Below, piece after piece: positions 46,354 through 55,712 of a DNA stretch of 64,000 bases. The stretch's first letter is position 1. The number at the start of each line of letters is the position of its first letter. Origin of the DNA: Sphingomonas sp. BK235 (GTDB lineage Bacteria; Pseudomonadota; Alphaproteobacteria; Sphingomonadales; Sphingomonadaceae); NCBI RefSeq assembly GCF_004345855.1, contig NZ_SLXN01000003.1, forward strand, positions 372,001 through 436,000, in the 5' to 3' direction. A program made the position numbers and the translations under genes. The notes below the pieces were generated by a model. The model saw only the letters and a program-made list of their open reading frames with translations. It made no database searches and was not told the DNA's origin.

Positions 46354-47649
46354 TCACCGGTTGGTCCGGATCCGCAACGCCACCGATTGGGCGTGCGCCG
46401 GCAACCCCTCCGCGCGGGCCAGCGCGATCGTCGCCGGGCCCAGTTCGTTCAGCGCGCTCTCGTCGAGCTGGAGGAAGCTGGTGCGCTTCATGAAGTCGGT
46501 CACGCCCAGCCCGCTGGCGAAGCGCGCGCGCCGGCCCGTCGGCAGCACGTGGTTCGGCCCCGCGACATAGTCACCGATCGCCTCGGGCGTGTGCCGCCCC
46601 AGGAACGCCGAGCCGGCGTGGCGCAGCCGGTCGAACAGCGCGCGCGGGTCGTCGCAGGCGAGCTCGACATGCTCGGGCGCGAGCCGGTCGACCAGCGGCA
46701 TCGCCTCGGCCAGCGTCGGCACCACCACGATCGCGCCATTGTCCTCCCACGCGACGCGCGCCACCGCCTCGGTCGGCAGCGCGGTGAGCTGGCGCTCGAC
46801 TGCCTCCGCGACGCGCTCGGCGAAGGCGGCGTCGTCGGTGAACAGGATCGACTGGGTGGTGGTGTCGTGCTCGGCCTGGCTGAGCAGATCGGCGGCGATC
46901 CACTCGGGATCGTTGGCGCCGTCGGCGACGACAACGATCTCGCTCGGCCCGGCCACCATGTCGATGCCGACCACGCCATAGACCTGGCGCTTGGCCTCGG
47001 CGACCCAGGCGTTGCCCGGCCCGGTGACGACGTCGACGCGCGCGATCCGGTCGGTGCCATAAGCCAGCGCGGCGATCGCCTGCGCGCCGCCGACGCGCCA
47101 CACCTCGTCCGCGCCGGCGAGATGCGCCGCGGCGAGTACCAGCGGGTTGATCGCGCCGTCGGGCGTCGGCGTCACCACCACCAGCCGCTCCACGCCGGCG
47201 ACCCTGGCAGGGATCGCGTTCATCAGCAGCGTCGAGGGATAGGCCGCGCGCCCGCCCGGCACGTACACGCCCGCGGCGTCGACCGCACGCCAGCGCGCGC
47301 CCAGCCGCACGCCCGCGGCGTCGGTGAAGTCAGTGTCGCTCGGCCGTTGTTTCTCGTGATAGGCGCGGATGCGCGCGGCGGCGAGCTCGAGCGCCGCGCG
47401 CAGCTCGGGCTCGAGCGCCTCGAATGCCGCGGCGCAGGCGGCGCGGTCGACGCGCCAGCCGGTCTGGTCGAGATCGTGGCGGTCGAGCTTCTGCGTGAAG
47501 GCGTGGAGCGCGGCATCGCCCTCGTCGCGCACGCTGCGCACGATCGTGGCGACGTCACGCGCCACGTCCACCGCGGCCTCGCGGCGCGCGTCGACCAAAG
47601 CGTCGAAGCGCGCGGCGAAATCGCCGTCGCCTGTGTTGAGCCGGATCAT
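46354..47649 (-). CDS. hisD: histidinol dehydrogenase HisD
   Basis: Oxidises histidinol to histidine in two NAD-dependent steps. It has 431 residues. Conserved stretches are [18 protein letters not shown], the zinc ligands in [14 protein letters not shown] (Gln/His), and LAPEHVEL. The ATG at 47649 overlaps the hisG stop by 4 bp. Together with hisG it forms a split part of the histidine pathway; the other his genes are elsewhere. Confidence 0.95.
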   Translation of the reverse strand: MIRLNTGDGDFAARFDALVDARREAAVDVARDVATIVRSVRDEGDAALHAFTQKLDRHDLDQTGWRVDRAACAAAFEALEPELRAALELAAARIRAYHEKQRPSDTDFTDAAGVRLGARWRAVDAAGVYVPGGRAAYPSTLLMNAIPARVAGVERLVVVTPTPDGAINPLVLAAAHLAGADEVWRVGGAQAIAALAYGTDRIARVDVVTGPGNAWVAEAKRQVYGVVGIDMVAGPSEIVVVADGANDPEWIAADLLSQAEHDTTTQSILFTDDAAFAERVAEAVERQLTALPTEAVARVAWEDNGAIVVVPTLAEAMPLVDRLAPEHVELACDDPRALFDRLRHAGSAFLGRHTPEAIGDYVAGPNHVLPTGRRARFASGLGVTDFMKRTSFLQLDESALNELGPATIALARAEGLPAHAQSVALRIRTNR

Positions 47650-48320
47650 GCCGCCTTCTTCCCCACCGCGGCGCGGAATGCCTCCACCAGCGGGAAGACA
47701 TGCGCGCGCGTCTTCATCGCGGCGCGATTGACCACCAGCCGCGCCGAGACCGCCATGATCGACTCCACCTCGACCAGCCCGTTCTCTTTGAGCGTCCGCC
47801 CCGAGGAGACGAGGTCGACGATACGCGCGGCGAGCCCGAGCGTCGGCGCCAGCTCCATCGCGCCGTTGAGCTTGATACATTCGGCCTGCACGCCCCGGCG
47901 GGCGAAATGCTGCGCGGTGACGTGCGGGTATTTGGTCGCGACGCGGACATGGCTCCAGCCGCGCGGGTCGTCGCGCGCGGCCAGCTCGGCGGGCTCGGCG
48001 ATCGACAGGCGGCAGTGGCCGATGTCGAGGTCAACCGGCGCGTACAGCTCGGCATAGTCGAACTCGGCGAGCACGTCGGAGCCGACGATGCCGAGCTGCG
48101 CCGCGCCATGCGCGACGAAGGTGGCGACGTCGAAGGCGCGGACGCGGATCAGCTCTATACTGGGATCGGCGGTGCGGAAGCGCAGCGCGCGGCTGCTCTC
48201 GTCACCGAACGCCGGCTCGGGCACGATCCCGGCCGCGGTCAGCAGCGGCAGTGCCTCGGAGAGGATGCGGCCCTTGGGGACCGCGATGACGATCGGCTCG
48301 GAGGCAGAGGGCTCGGACAT
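47646..48320 (-). CDS. hisG: ATP phosphoribosyltransferase HisG (short form)
   Basis: Catalyses the first step of histidine synthesis. At 224 residues this is the short form (HisG_S), which lacks the C-terminal regulatory domain and works with HisZ; hisZ is not in the window. Seen motifs: [16 protein letters not shown] near the N-terminus and the phosphoribosyl-diphosphate loop [18 protein letters not shown] (about 159-176). It is coupled to hisD by an ATGA overlap. Confidence 0.94.
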   Translation of the reverse strand: MSEPSASEPIVIAVPKGRILSEALPLLTAAGIVPEPAFGDESSRALRFRTADPSIELIRVRAFDVATFVAHGAAQLGIVGSDVLAEFDYAELYAPVDLDIGHCRLSIAEPAELAARDDPRGWSHVRVATKYPHVTAQHFARRGVQAECIKLNGAMELAPTLGLAARIVDLVSSGRTLKENGLVEVESIMAVSARLVVNRAAMKTRAHVFPLVEAFRAAVGKKAA

Positions 48321-48378
48321 GGCGGCGCTTTACGGCGGCACCCGCGCGGGAGCAACGGGCAGGCAGGAGGAAGCGACG

Positions 48379-49479
48379 ATGAGCGAAGCGGCGGTGCGGG
48401 AGGCGTTCCGGATCCAGGCCTTCTACTGCGCGCGCATGGACGCGCCGATCTACGCGCGGCTGTGCGAGGTGATCGCGGATCGGCTCGGGCGCGACGGCGA
48501 GGTGGCGCGCCGCGTGCTCGACTGGCCGGGCGAGCCGACGCGCGACGCGCTGCCGCTGCGGCTGATCGGCGGCCTCCACGCGCTGGTGCTCGATCGCGCC
48601 GACGCGGCGCTGGCGGCGGTCTTCGCCGGCGCGGTGACCGAGCCCGAGGCGATCGCCGCGGTGCTCGCCGCGACGCTGGAGCACCACGCCGGGCGGCTGC
48701 TGCCCTATCTCGACGGGCCGCCGCAGACCAACGAGCCGGGGCGCGCGGCGGCGCTGATGGTCGGGCTGATCGCGGTCGCACGTCGCGCGGGGCTGCGGCT
48801 GGAGACGCTGGAGATCGGCGCGAGCGCCGGGCTCAACCTGCTGATCGACCGCTATGGCGTCGATCTCGGCGGCGTCGTCTTCGGCCCAGCCGCGCCCGCG
48901 CTGACGCTGCGCCCGGACTGGCGCGGCGCCGCGCCGGAGCCGGTCGCGCTCGACATCGTCGCGACGCGCGGCTGCGATGTCGCGCCGCTCGACGCGCGCG
49001 ACCCCGCGCAGGCGCGGCGGCTCGAATCCTATGTCTGGCCCGAGGCGCCCGAACGGCTCGCGCGACTGCGCACCGCGATCGCCATGCTACGCGCGCACGG
49101 CGTCGCGCTCGATCGCGCCGACGCCGCCGACTGGATCGAGGCGCGGCTGGCCGAGCCGCAGGCGGCGGGCGTCACCCGCGTGCTGCTCCACTCGGTGGTG
49201 TGGCAGTATCTGCCGGAGGCGACCGCCGATCGCGTCCGCGCCGCGATGGCGGCGACGGGCGCGCGCGTTACGCGCGATCGCCCGCTCGCTTGGGTGATGA
49301 TGGAGCCGGACCGTGCCGCCGGGCGTCAGCTGGTGCGGGTCCGGCTCTGGCCCGACGATCGCGGCTGGGAGACGGTCGCGAGCGCGCACGCGCATGCGGC
49401 GTGGATCGCGCCGGGCGCACCGCCCGAGCAGGAGCCCGGGATCGCCCTGCCCGACGGGGCCGTGATCCGCGCGGGCTGA
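48379..49479 (+). CDS. DUF2332 family protein
   Basis: A 366-residue cytoplasmic protein of the uncharacterised DUF2332 family. Visible features are an N-terminal helical region (QAFYCARMDAPIYARLCE), LEIGASAGLNLLIDRYG (about 148-164), which resembles a SAM-binding glycine loop, and VLLHSVVWQYLP followed by PLAWVMMEPD. The ATG at 48379 has a perfect AGGAGGAAG ribosome-binding site. It diverges from hisG. The glycine loop makes a methyltransferase-like role conceivable, but this is inference. Confidence 0.8.
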   Translation: MSEAAVREAFRIQAFYCARMDAPIYARLCEVIADRLGRDGEVARRVLDWPGEPTRDALPLRLIGGLHALVLDRADAALAAVFAGAVTEPEAIAAVLAATLEHHAGRLLPYLDGPPQTNEPGRAAALMVGLIAVARRAGLRLETLEIGASAGLNLLIDRYGVDLGGVVFGPAAPALTLRPDWRGAAPEPVALDIVATRGCDVAPLDARDPAQARRLESYVWPEAPERLARLRTAIAMLRAHGVALDRADAADWIEARLAEPQAAGVTRVLLHSVVWQYLPEATADRVRAAMAATGARVTRDRPLAWVMMEPDRAAGRQLVRVRLWPDDRGWETVASAHAHAAWIAPGAPPEQEPGIALPDGAVIRAG

Positions 49480-49492
49480 ACGGGCGCGCCGG

Positions 49493-50368
49493 TCAGCCCG
49501 CGCGGCGGCGGATCAGCCCTTCCTGCGCGACACTCGCGACCAGCCGGCCGTCGCGCGTGAAGATCTGGCCGCGGTTCATCCCGCGGCCGGCCCCCGACCA
49601 GGGGCTGTCCGCCGCGTACAACAGCCACTCGTCCGCGCGCACCGGCGCGTGCAGCCACAATGCATGGTCGAGGCTCGCGGTCTGCATGCCCGGCGTCGTC
49701 CAGCTCACGCCGTGCGGCAGCATCGCCGTGCTGAGCAGCGCGGTGTCGCTGGCATAGGCCAGGATCGCACGATGCACCGCCGCGTCGTCGCCGAGCGGCG
49801 CCACGGTGCGGAACCAGCTGTGCTGCACCGGCTCGCGCGGCGTCGGGTCGGTCCAGCGGCGCGGCGCGACCGGGCGGAACTCGATCGGGCGCTCACGCAG
49901 CAGCGGCTCGCGCCAGCGCTCCGGGATCGTCTCGCGCTGCTCGATCCGCCACGCGCGCTCGCTCCGCAGCGTCTCGGGCGCGGGCACGTCGGGCATCGGC
50001 GACTGGTGGTGGAAGCCGGCCTCGTCGCGCTGGAACGAGGCGGTGAGCGTCAGGATCGGCCGCTCGTCCTGCCATGCCACCACCCGCCGGGTGGCGAAGC
50101 TGGCGCCGTCGAAGTCGCGCGCGACGCGATAGTCGATCGGCGCCGCCTCCGACCCCGGCCGCATGAAATAGGCGTGGAGCGAGTGCGCGGCGCGGCCGTC
50201 GACGGTGCGCTGCGCCGCCTGGAGCGCCTGCGCCACCACCTGTCCGCCGAAGACGCGCCCGACCCCGCCGGTCGAGCGGCGCCCGCGGAACAGGTCGACG
50301 TCGACCGCGACCACGTCGAGCAGATCGACGAGGTCGGCGACGAGCGCGGCGGGCGTTGTCTCCGCCAT
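49493..50368 (-). CDS. tesB: acyl-CoA thioesterase II
   Basis: Hydrolyses medium- and long-chain acyl-CoAs. It has 291 residues with two hotdog domains. The N-terminal domain has GRVFGGQVVAQALQAA and SLHAYFMRPG. The C-terminal domain has YASDTALLSTAMLPHG and SLDHALWLHAP with the conserved Asp/His region. The ATG at 50368 is preferred over an upstream TTG. It lies 8 bp after the acyl-CoA dehydrogenase stop, in the same operon. Confidence 0.92.
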   Translation of the reverse strand: MAETTPAALVADLVDLLDVVAVDVDLFRGRRSTGGVGRVFGGQVVAQALQAAQRTVDGRAAHSLHAYFMRPGSEAAPIDYRVARDFDGASFATRRVVAWQDERPILTLTASFQRDEAGFHHQSPMPDVPAPETLRSERAWRIEQRETIPERWREPLLRERPIEFRPVAPRRWTDPTPREPVQHSWFRTVAPLGDDAAVHRAILAYASDTALLSTAMLPHGVSWTTPGMQTASLDHALWLHAPVRADEWLLYAADSPWSGAGRGMNRGQIFTRDGRLVASVAQEGLIRRRAG

Positions 50369-50376
50369 GGCGCGCC

Positions 50377-51504
50377 TCAATAGCCCGAAGCGCGTGCGAG
50401 CCGATCGGCATGGTAATGCGTGTCGCCGAACATCTCGGCGAGCACGCGCGCGCGCTTCATGTAGAAGCCGACGTCATATTCGTCGGTCATGCCGATCCCG
50501 CCGTGCATCTGCACGCTCTCCTGCACCGACAGCGTCGTGGCCAGCCCGGTCATCGCCTTGGCGACCGAGACCGCCTCGTCGGCGGCGTCGCTGCCCGCGT
50601 CGAGCAGCTGCTGCGCCTTGAGCACCGCGGCGCGCGCCACCTCCATCTCGCTGTACAGGTGCGCGGCGCGATGCTGCAGCGCCTGGAAGCTGCCGATCGG
50701 CACGCCGAACTGCTTGCGCTGCTTGAGATAGCCGATCGTCATGTCCATCGCGCCCGCGCCGACGCCGACCAGCTCGGCCGCCGCGCCGGTGCGCCCGGCG
50801 CGCAGCGCGCGGTCGAGCACCGTGCGACCGGCGTCGACCTCGCCCAGCACCGCGTCGGCGTCGACAGTGACGCCCTCCAGCGTCAGCCGCGCCGCGACGC
50901 TCGAGTCGGCGAGCCGCTCGGGCGTGGCGGTCAGCCCGGCGGCGTCGCGCGGCACCGCGAACAAGGTGATGCTCTCGGCATCGTCGTCGCCGCCGGCGGT
51001 GCGCGCGGCGACGATCAGCACGTCGGCGACATGGCCGTGCGTGACGAACTGCTTGGCGCCGGAGAGGCGGAAGCCGTTGCCGGCGCGCTCGGCGCGGAGT
51101 GCGACGCGGTCGCGGTGCTTGGCGCCCTCGTCGATGGCGAGCGCGGCCACGGTCTCGCCCGCGACGATGCCCGGATACCAGCGCGCCGCCTGCGCGCTGC
51201 CGCGCAGCGCCTCCACCGCCGCGACCGCGGTGGTGAGGAAGGGGGAGGGCGATAGGTTGCGCCCGATCTCCTCGAGCACCACGCCGGCCTCGACATGGCC
51301 GAGCCCGAGCCCGCCCTGGTCCTCGCCGATCAGGATGCCGGTGAAGCCCATCTCGGCGAACTGCTTCCACAGATCGCGCGAGAAGCCCGCGGGGTCGTTC
51401 GAGTCGCGCAGGTGGCGGAGGTGGGAGACGGGGGCGTGCTCGGCGACGAACTCCTTGGCGGTGTCGCGCAGCATCGTCTGTTCGTCATTGAGGTAGAGCG
51501 GCAT
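50377..51504 (-). CDS. acyl-CoA dehydrogenase family protein
   Basis: A 375-residue flavoenzyme that makes the alpha,beta double bond in acyl-CoAs. The N-terminal helical domain starts MPLYLNDEQTMLRDTAKEF, the middle beta domain contains LSGAKQFVTHGHVADVLIV, and the C-terminal helical bundle has YLKQRKQFGVPIGSFQALQH and QMHGGIGMTDEYDVG. The ATG at 51504 is used because the longer frame upstream is composed of repeat DNA. tesB follows at 8 bp. Confidence 0.9.
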   Translation of the reverse strand: MPLYLNDEQTMLRDTAKEFVAEHAPVSHLRHLRDSNDPAGFSRDLWKQFAEMGFTGILIGEDQGGLGLGHVEAGVVLEEIGRNLSPSPFLTTAVAAVEALRGSAQAARWYPGIVAGETVAALAIDEGAKHRDRVALRAERAGNGFRLSGAKQFVTHGHVADVLIVAARTAGGDDDAESITLFAVPRDAAGLTATPERLADSSVAARLTLEGVTVDADAVLGEVDAGRTVLDRALRAGRTGAAAELVGVGAGAMDMTIGYLKQRKQFGVPIGSFQALQHRAAHLYSEMEVARAAVLKAQQLLDAGSDAADEAVSVAKAMTGLATTLSVQESVQMHGGIGMTDEYDVGFYMKRARVLAEMFGDTHYHADRLARASGY

Positions 51505-51516
51505 GGTGGCATTCCC

Positions 51517-51758
51517 GTGTTCCGGCGGACGCCGGAACCCAGCGTTCCGGGTGCGCCGCTTTGTGGCTCTGGGCTCCTGCATTCGCGAGACCTGTGCAGA
51601 ACCCCTCGTCATCCCGGACTTGTTCCGGGATCCACTCCGCCGCGAGAGCAACGAGCCATGAGCTCGCGGGACGGTGGATCCCGGAACAAGTCCGGGATGA
51701 CGGGAGAGGAGGAGGGCTGCGTCACTTCCGCAGAGGTCTCGCTTCCGCAGGAGCACGG
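51517..51758. repeat. composite repeat: family B cassette inside a family A hairpin
   Basis: This fills the 261-bp gap between the two acyl-CoA dehydrogenase genes. A family A unit begins with GTGTTCCGGCGGACGCCGG. Its right hairpin (GGGCTCCTGC ... GCAGGAGCAC) is split in the loop by a 156-bp segment (51586-51741). The segment ends are inverted: CGAGACCTGTGCAGAA and CTTCCGCAGAGGTCTCG. Its core is a family B palindrome, 51608-51701 (GTCATCCCGGACTTGTTCCG ... CCGGGATGAC). The design is the same as at 18.94-19.34 kb. Confidence 0.85.
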
Positions 51759-51765
51759 TCTCGAT

Positions 51766-52953
51766 CTAGGCCCCCGGCAGCTCGAGGATCCGCTTGGCGA
51801 CGATGTTGAGCTGGATCTCGCTCGTCCCGCCCTCGATCGAATTGGCCTTGGTGCGCAGCCAGGCGCGCGCGCCCGCGCCGCCGCGCGAGCGCTCGCTCTC
51901 CCATTCCAGTGCGTCCGAGCCGCCCGCCGCCATCATCAGCTCGTGGCGCGCCTTGTTCAGCTCGGTGCCGACATATTTCATCATGCTGGGCTGGGCGGGA
52001 TGCGCGCGCCCGGCCTTGAGCTCGTCGATGAAGCGCTCGGACATCGCCGCGAACGCCTTGGCGCGCACCTCGAACAGCGCGATCTGCGCGCGCAGCAGCG
52101 GGTCGGCGAGGCGACCGTCGTGATCGAGCCCGACCGTGGCGATCGCGCCCTCCACCAGCGGATTGCGCCCGCCGCTCGCCAGCCCCATGCCGCTGATCAT
52201 CTCGCGCTCGTGGCCGAGGAGATATTTGGCGACATCCCAGCCCCTGTTCTCGTCGTGGACGCGATTGGCCTTGGGCACCTTCACACCGTCCATGAAGGTC
52301 TCGCAGAAGGGTGAGTAGCCGCTGATCAGCAGGATCGGCTTGGTCGAGACGCCGGGCGTGTCCATGTCGAACAGCACGAAGCTGATGCCGCCCTGCTTCG
52401 ATTCCTTGCTGGTGCGCACCAGGCAGAAGATCCAGTCTGCCTTGTCGGCATAGCTGGTCCACACCTTCTGGCCGTTGACGACATAATGGTCGCCCCCGTC
52501 CTCGGCGCTGGCGGCGAGCCCGGCGAGGTCGGACCCGGCATTGGGCTCGGAATAGCCCTGGCACCAGCGGATCTCGCCGCGCGCGATCCTGGGCAGATGC
52601 TCGAGCTTCTGCGCCTCGGTGCCGTATTTGAGCAGCGCTGGACCGAGCATCGAGATGCCGAACGAGTTAAGCGGGTTGCGCGCGCGGATCGCAGCCATCT
52701 CCTCGCGCAACACCTTGGTTTCGGCGGGAGAGAGCCCGCCGCCGCCATATTCCTTCGGCCAGTCGGGAACGGTCCAGCCGCGCTCGGCCATCGCCTCGAG
52801 CCAGCGCGCCTGCGGCGGGTTGGCGGCGGGGTCGTAGCGGCGACCGCCCCAGCAGATGTCGGTGTCGGCGCGCACCGGCTCGCGCATCTCGGGCGGGCAG
52901 TTCGCGGCGAGCCACGCGCGGGTGTCGGCGCGGAAGGTGTCGAGGTCGGTCAT
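51766..52953 (-). CDS. acyl-CoA dehydrogenase family protein
   Basis: A second acyl-CoA dehydrogenase, 395 residues. It has an N-terminal helical domain, the conserved RWCQGYSEPNAGSDLAGL (about 133-150) of the substrate/FAD region, VVNGQKVWTSYADKADW, and a C-terminal bundle ending in SIEGGTSEIQLNIVAKRIL, typical of the family. It differs from the neighbouring copy in sequence, so they are probably partners or have different substrates. It lies downstream of the FadB-like gene, across a 325-bp repeat-containing gap. Confidence 0.9.
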   Translation of the reverse strand: MTDLDTFRADTRAWLAANCPPEMREPVRADTDICWGGRRYDPAANPPQARWLEAMAERGWTVPDWPKEYGGGGLSPAETKVLREEMAAIRARNPLNSFGISMLGPALLKYGTEAQKLEHLPRIARGEIRWCQGYSEPNAGSDLAGLAASAEDGGDHYVVNGQKVWTSYADKADWIFCLVRTSKESKQGGISFVLFDMDTPGVSTKPILLISGYSPFCETFMDGVKVPKANRVHDENRGWDVAKYLLGHEREMISGMGLASGGRNPLVEGAIATVGLDHDGRLADPLLRAQIALFEVRAKAFAAMSERFIDELKAGRAHPAQPSMMKYVGTELNKARHELMMAAGGSDALEWESERSRGGAGARAWLRTKANSIEGGTSEIQLNIVAKRILELPGA

Positions 52954-52981
52954 CGCTGGATCCTCGCGGGGGAGATGGTGT

Positions 52982-53053
52982 GGGCGGCGTGAATGGTGTG
53001 GCCGGCGTGATCGGCGTGGCCGGCGTGAGTGGCGTGGGCGGCGTGAATGGTGT
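52982..53053. repeat. four tandem 18-bp units
   Basis: Four head-to-tail copies of an 18-bp unit with the consensus GGSCGGCGTGANYGGYGT (S = G/C, Y = C/T, N = any). Units one and four are identical; units two and three differ at two positions. A shorter, worn fragment (GATGGTGT) precedes the first. It lies in the leader of the acyl-CoA dehydrogenase gene, which runs on the minus strand. An 18-bp length would keep a reading frame, but I see no gene here. Confidence 0.85.
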
Positions 53054-53085
53054 GGGGCGCGGGGCCGCTCGCCCCACTCACTGCC

Positions 53086-53180
53086 GTCATCCCGAACTTG
53101 TTTCGGGATCCACGGTGCCGCCTACTCAGGTGTGGCGGCTCGTGCGGGACAGTGGATCCTGAAACGAGTTCAGGATGACG
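53086..53180. repeat. family B palindromic repeat
   Basis: Arms GTCATCCCGAACTTGTTTCG and TGAAACGAGTTCAGGATGAC, with GGATCCAC/GTGGATCC inside and a CGCC/GGCG central hairpin. Together with the tandem 18-bp units it fills the 52954-53278 gap; the last 95 bp before the FadB-like gene are GC-rich without a gene. Confidence 0.85.
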
Positions 53181-53278
53181 GCAGTGCGAGGGGAGGGGGC
53201 GCGGGCCACCGCCGACGGCCCCAATCCGCCGCCTGCCGCCTCGCCGCCACCCGCCGGGCCACCCGCCGGCCGCCACCC

Positions 53279-55297
53279 TCACTTGATCGTGCCCGCGCGC
53301 AGGCTCTTCGCCACCGTGAAGCCGTGCTTCTCCAGCGCGGCGACGACCTTGTCATAGCCCTCGGTCTTCGCCCAGAACATCGGGCCGCCGCGATAGACCG
53401 GCCAGCCGTAGCCGTAGATCCACACCACATCGACGTCGGACGCGCGCTGCGCCTTGCCTTCCTCCAGGATCAGCGCGCCCTCGTTGACCATCGGGTAGAG
53501 CGTGCGCTCGACGATCTCCTCGTCGGTCACCTCATGCTGCGGCGTGCCGGTCTTCTCACGCCACTCCTGGATGATCTCGGCGACGCGTGGCGAGGGACTC
53601 GGATTGCGCTTCTCGTCATAGTCGTAGAAGCCCGCCTGCTTCTTCTGCCCCCAACGACCCTCGGCGGCGAGCGCGTCGCGGACGTTCTCGATCCGGCTCG
53701 GGTCGCGGTGCCAGCCGATGTCGACGCCCGCGAGATCGGCCATCTGGAACGGCCCCATCGGCATGCCGAACGCGGTGTGGACGCGATCGATCTGCTCGGG
53801 CGTGGCGCCCTCGAGCAGCAATTTGTTGGCCTCGACCTGGCGCGGCATCAGCATGCGGTTGCCGATGAAGCCATAGGTGACGCCCGCCACCACCGCGACC
53901 TTGCGGATCCGCTTGGCCAGCGCCATCACCGTCGCGAGCACGTCGGGCGCCGTCGCGGCGCCTCGCACCACCTCCAGCAGCTTCATCACATTGGCGGGCG
54001 AGAAGAAGTGCATGCCCAATACGTCCTGCGGCCGCTTCGTGCAGGCGGCGATCGCGTCGATGTCGAGATAGGAGGTGTTGGAGGCGAGGATCGCACCCGG
54101 CTTGGCGATGCCGTCGAGCCGCGCGAAGATCTCCTGCTTCACCTCCATATTCTCGTACACCGCCTCGATGATCAGGTCGCAGTCGGCGAGCGCGTTGAAG
54201 TCGAGCGTCGGCGTCAGCGCCGCCATCGCCGCCTCGACCTGCGCGAACTCCATCCGCCCCTTCGCCGCGGTCGCTTCGTAGTTCTTACGGATAACGGCGG
54301 TGCCGCGGTCGAGCGCCTCCTCCGCCATCTCGACGATCGTCACGGGGATGCCCGCGGAGAGGAAGTTCATCGCGATCCCGCCGCCCATCGTGCCGGCGCC
54401 GATCACGCCGACCCGCGCGATCGGGCGCAGCGCGGTGTCGGCGGGGACGTCGTCGATCCTGGCGGCCTGGCGCTCGGCGAAGAAGATGTGGCGCTGCGCC
54501 GCCGATTGCGTGCCGGTCATCAGCCGCATGAATGCCTGCCGCTCATAGGCGAGCCCTTCCGCGAAGGGCAGCTCGGTCGCCTTGACGACGCAGTCGATAT
54601 TGGCGGCGGGCGCGTCGAAGCCGCGGAACCGGCGGGCGTTCTCCTTGGTGAACGCGGCGACAGCCGCCGGATCGGCCGCGACGGTCTTCTCGGCCGCGCG
54701 CGGGATCGGCCGCTTGGCCTTGACCTCGTCGGCGAAGGCGAGCGCGTCGGCGGCGAGACTGTCCTCGCCGACGATCCGGTCGATCAGGCCCGCCTCCTGC
54801 GCGCGCTGCGCCGAGATCGGCTCGCCCTTGGCGGTCATCTCCAGCGCGAGCCGCACCCCGGCGAGCCGCGGCAGCCGCTGCGTGCCGCCGGCGCCGGGCA
54901 GCAGGCCGAGCTTCACCTCGGGCGTGCCGATCTTCGCGGAGGGCACCGCGACGCGATAGTGACAGCCGAGCGCCACCTCGCAGCCGCCGCCCAGCGCGGT
55001 GCCATGGATCGCGGCGACGACCGGCTTGCCGCACGCCTCGATCATGTCGACCAGCACGGGCAGCAGCGGCTCGACCGGCGGTTTGCCGAACTCGGTGATG
55101 TCCGCGCCCGCGAAGAAGGTGCGGCCGTCGCAGCGGATCACCATGGCCGCGATCGACTGATCCGCGGCGCCTTCCTTGATCGCCGCCTCCAGCCCGATCC
55201 GCACCGCGGCGCTGAGCGCGTTCACCGGCGGATTGTCGGAGACGATGACGAGCACGTCGCCGTGGCGCTCGGTGCGGATCGGGGACGGGCTGGTCAT
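53279..55297 (-). CDS. FadB-like enoyl-CoA hydratase / 3-hydroxyacyl-CoA dehydrogenase
   Basis: A 672-residue multifunctional beta-oxidation enzyme. Residues 1-200 are a crotonase (enoyl-CoA hydratase) domain with [23 protein letters not shown] and [12 protein letters not shown]. The NAD-binding dehydrogenase domain starts near 295 with [17 protein letters not shown]. The catalytic region follows as [19 protein letters not shown], and the C-terminal helical domain holds [12 protein letters not shown]. No thiolase gene is next to it, so the partner is elsewhere. The acyl-CoA dehydrogenase and thioesterase genes follow on the same strand. Confidence 0.92.
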   Translation of the reverse strand: MTSPSPIRTERHGDVLVIVSDNPPVNALSAAVRIGLEAAIKEGAADQSIAAMVIRCDGRTFFAGADITEFGKPPVEPLLPVLVDMIEACGKPVVAAIHGTALGGGCEVALGCHYRVAVPSAKIGTPEVKLGLLPGAGGTQRLPRLAGVRLALEMTAKGEPISAQRAQEAGLIDRIVGEDSLAADALAFADEVKAKRPIPRAAEKTVAADPAAVAAFTKENARRFRGFDAPAANIDCVVKATELPFAEGLAYERQAFMRLMTGTQSAAQRHIFFAERQAARIDDVPADTALRPIARVGVIGAGTMGGGIAMNFLSAGIPVTIVEMAEEALDRGTAVIRKNYEATAAKGRMEFAQVEAAMAALTPTLDFNALADCDLIIEAVYENMEVKQEIFARLDGIAKPGAILASNTSYLDIDAIAACTKRPQDVLGMHFFSPANVMKLLEVVRGAATAPDVLATVMALAKRIRKVAVVAGVTYGFIGNRMLMPRQVEANKLLLEGATPEQIDRVHTAFGMPMGPFQMADLAGVDIGWHRDPSRIENVRDALAAEGRWGQKKQAGFYDYDEKRNPSPSPRVAEIIQEWREKTGTPQHEVTDEEIVERTLYPMVNEGALILEEGKAQRASDVDVVWIYGYGWPVYRGGPMFWAKTEGYDKVVAALEKHGFTVAKSLRAGTIK

Positions 55298-55712
55298 CGG
55301 TGGCTTACTCCTGCGGCGTGCGGCGGCGGTGGGTGCGGAGAACGCGCGGCAGGCGGCGACGCGTGACCTGGCGCCTGCGCACGGCGCGCCTATCGCTCCC
55401 CATACCGGTCGTTCGAACCATGGCTCCTTCTATCGCGCTGCGCGCTTTCAGAATCAACTCACGTCTCGCATCACAGCGAACCCGATGTTCGATGCTGGCG
55501 GCTGAAGCGACCTGTTCGAGGCATCATGAGGTCGTCGAACGAGGTGGCCGGCGCTCACCTCCGCGGCAGCGGAGGCGGTGCGCGGCGATCGGTGCGCTCA
55601 CCGATCCGCTGGCGCGCAACGCCGCAGGCCCGATCGTCGCCCAGGAGCCGAGGGGCTTGTTCCGGGAACGTTTCGCGGCATAGGTCTGTTTGCCAAGGAG
55701 CGGGGGACAGAC
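55298..55712. other. 415-bp divergent intergenic region
   Basis: It lies between the FadB-like gene (minus) and the Crp/Fnr-type regulator (plus). No repeat of families A to C, RNA gene or convincing ORF is seen. It should carry both promoters. The less GC-rich part, about 55420-55510 (GCTTTCAGAATCAACTCACG and neighbours), is the most promoter-like. No clear Fnr-type TTGAT-N4-ATCAA box is present. Confidence 0.4.

Noticed and set aside
47700..49757. A 685-codon plus-strand frame spanning hisG, DUF2332 and part of tesB
   Set aside because: It crosses three real genes in the wrong frame or strand and is dominated by Arg/Gly/Ala.
52856..55366. An 836-codon plus-strand frame over the FadB-like gene
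   Set aside because: Antisense shadow of a gene with strong motifs; low-complexity Arg/His/Asp product.
55298..55712. Fnr/FixK box in the region before the Crp/Fnr-type regulator
   Set aside because: No TTGAT-N4-ATCAA-like dyad could be found by eye.
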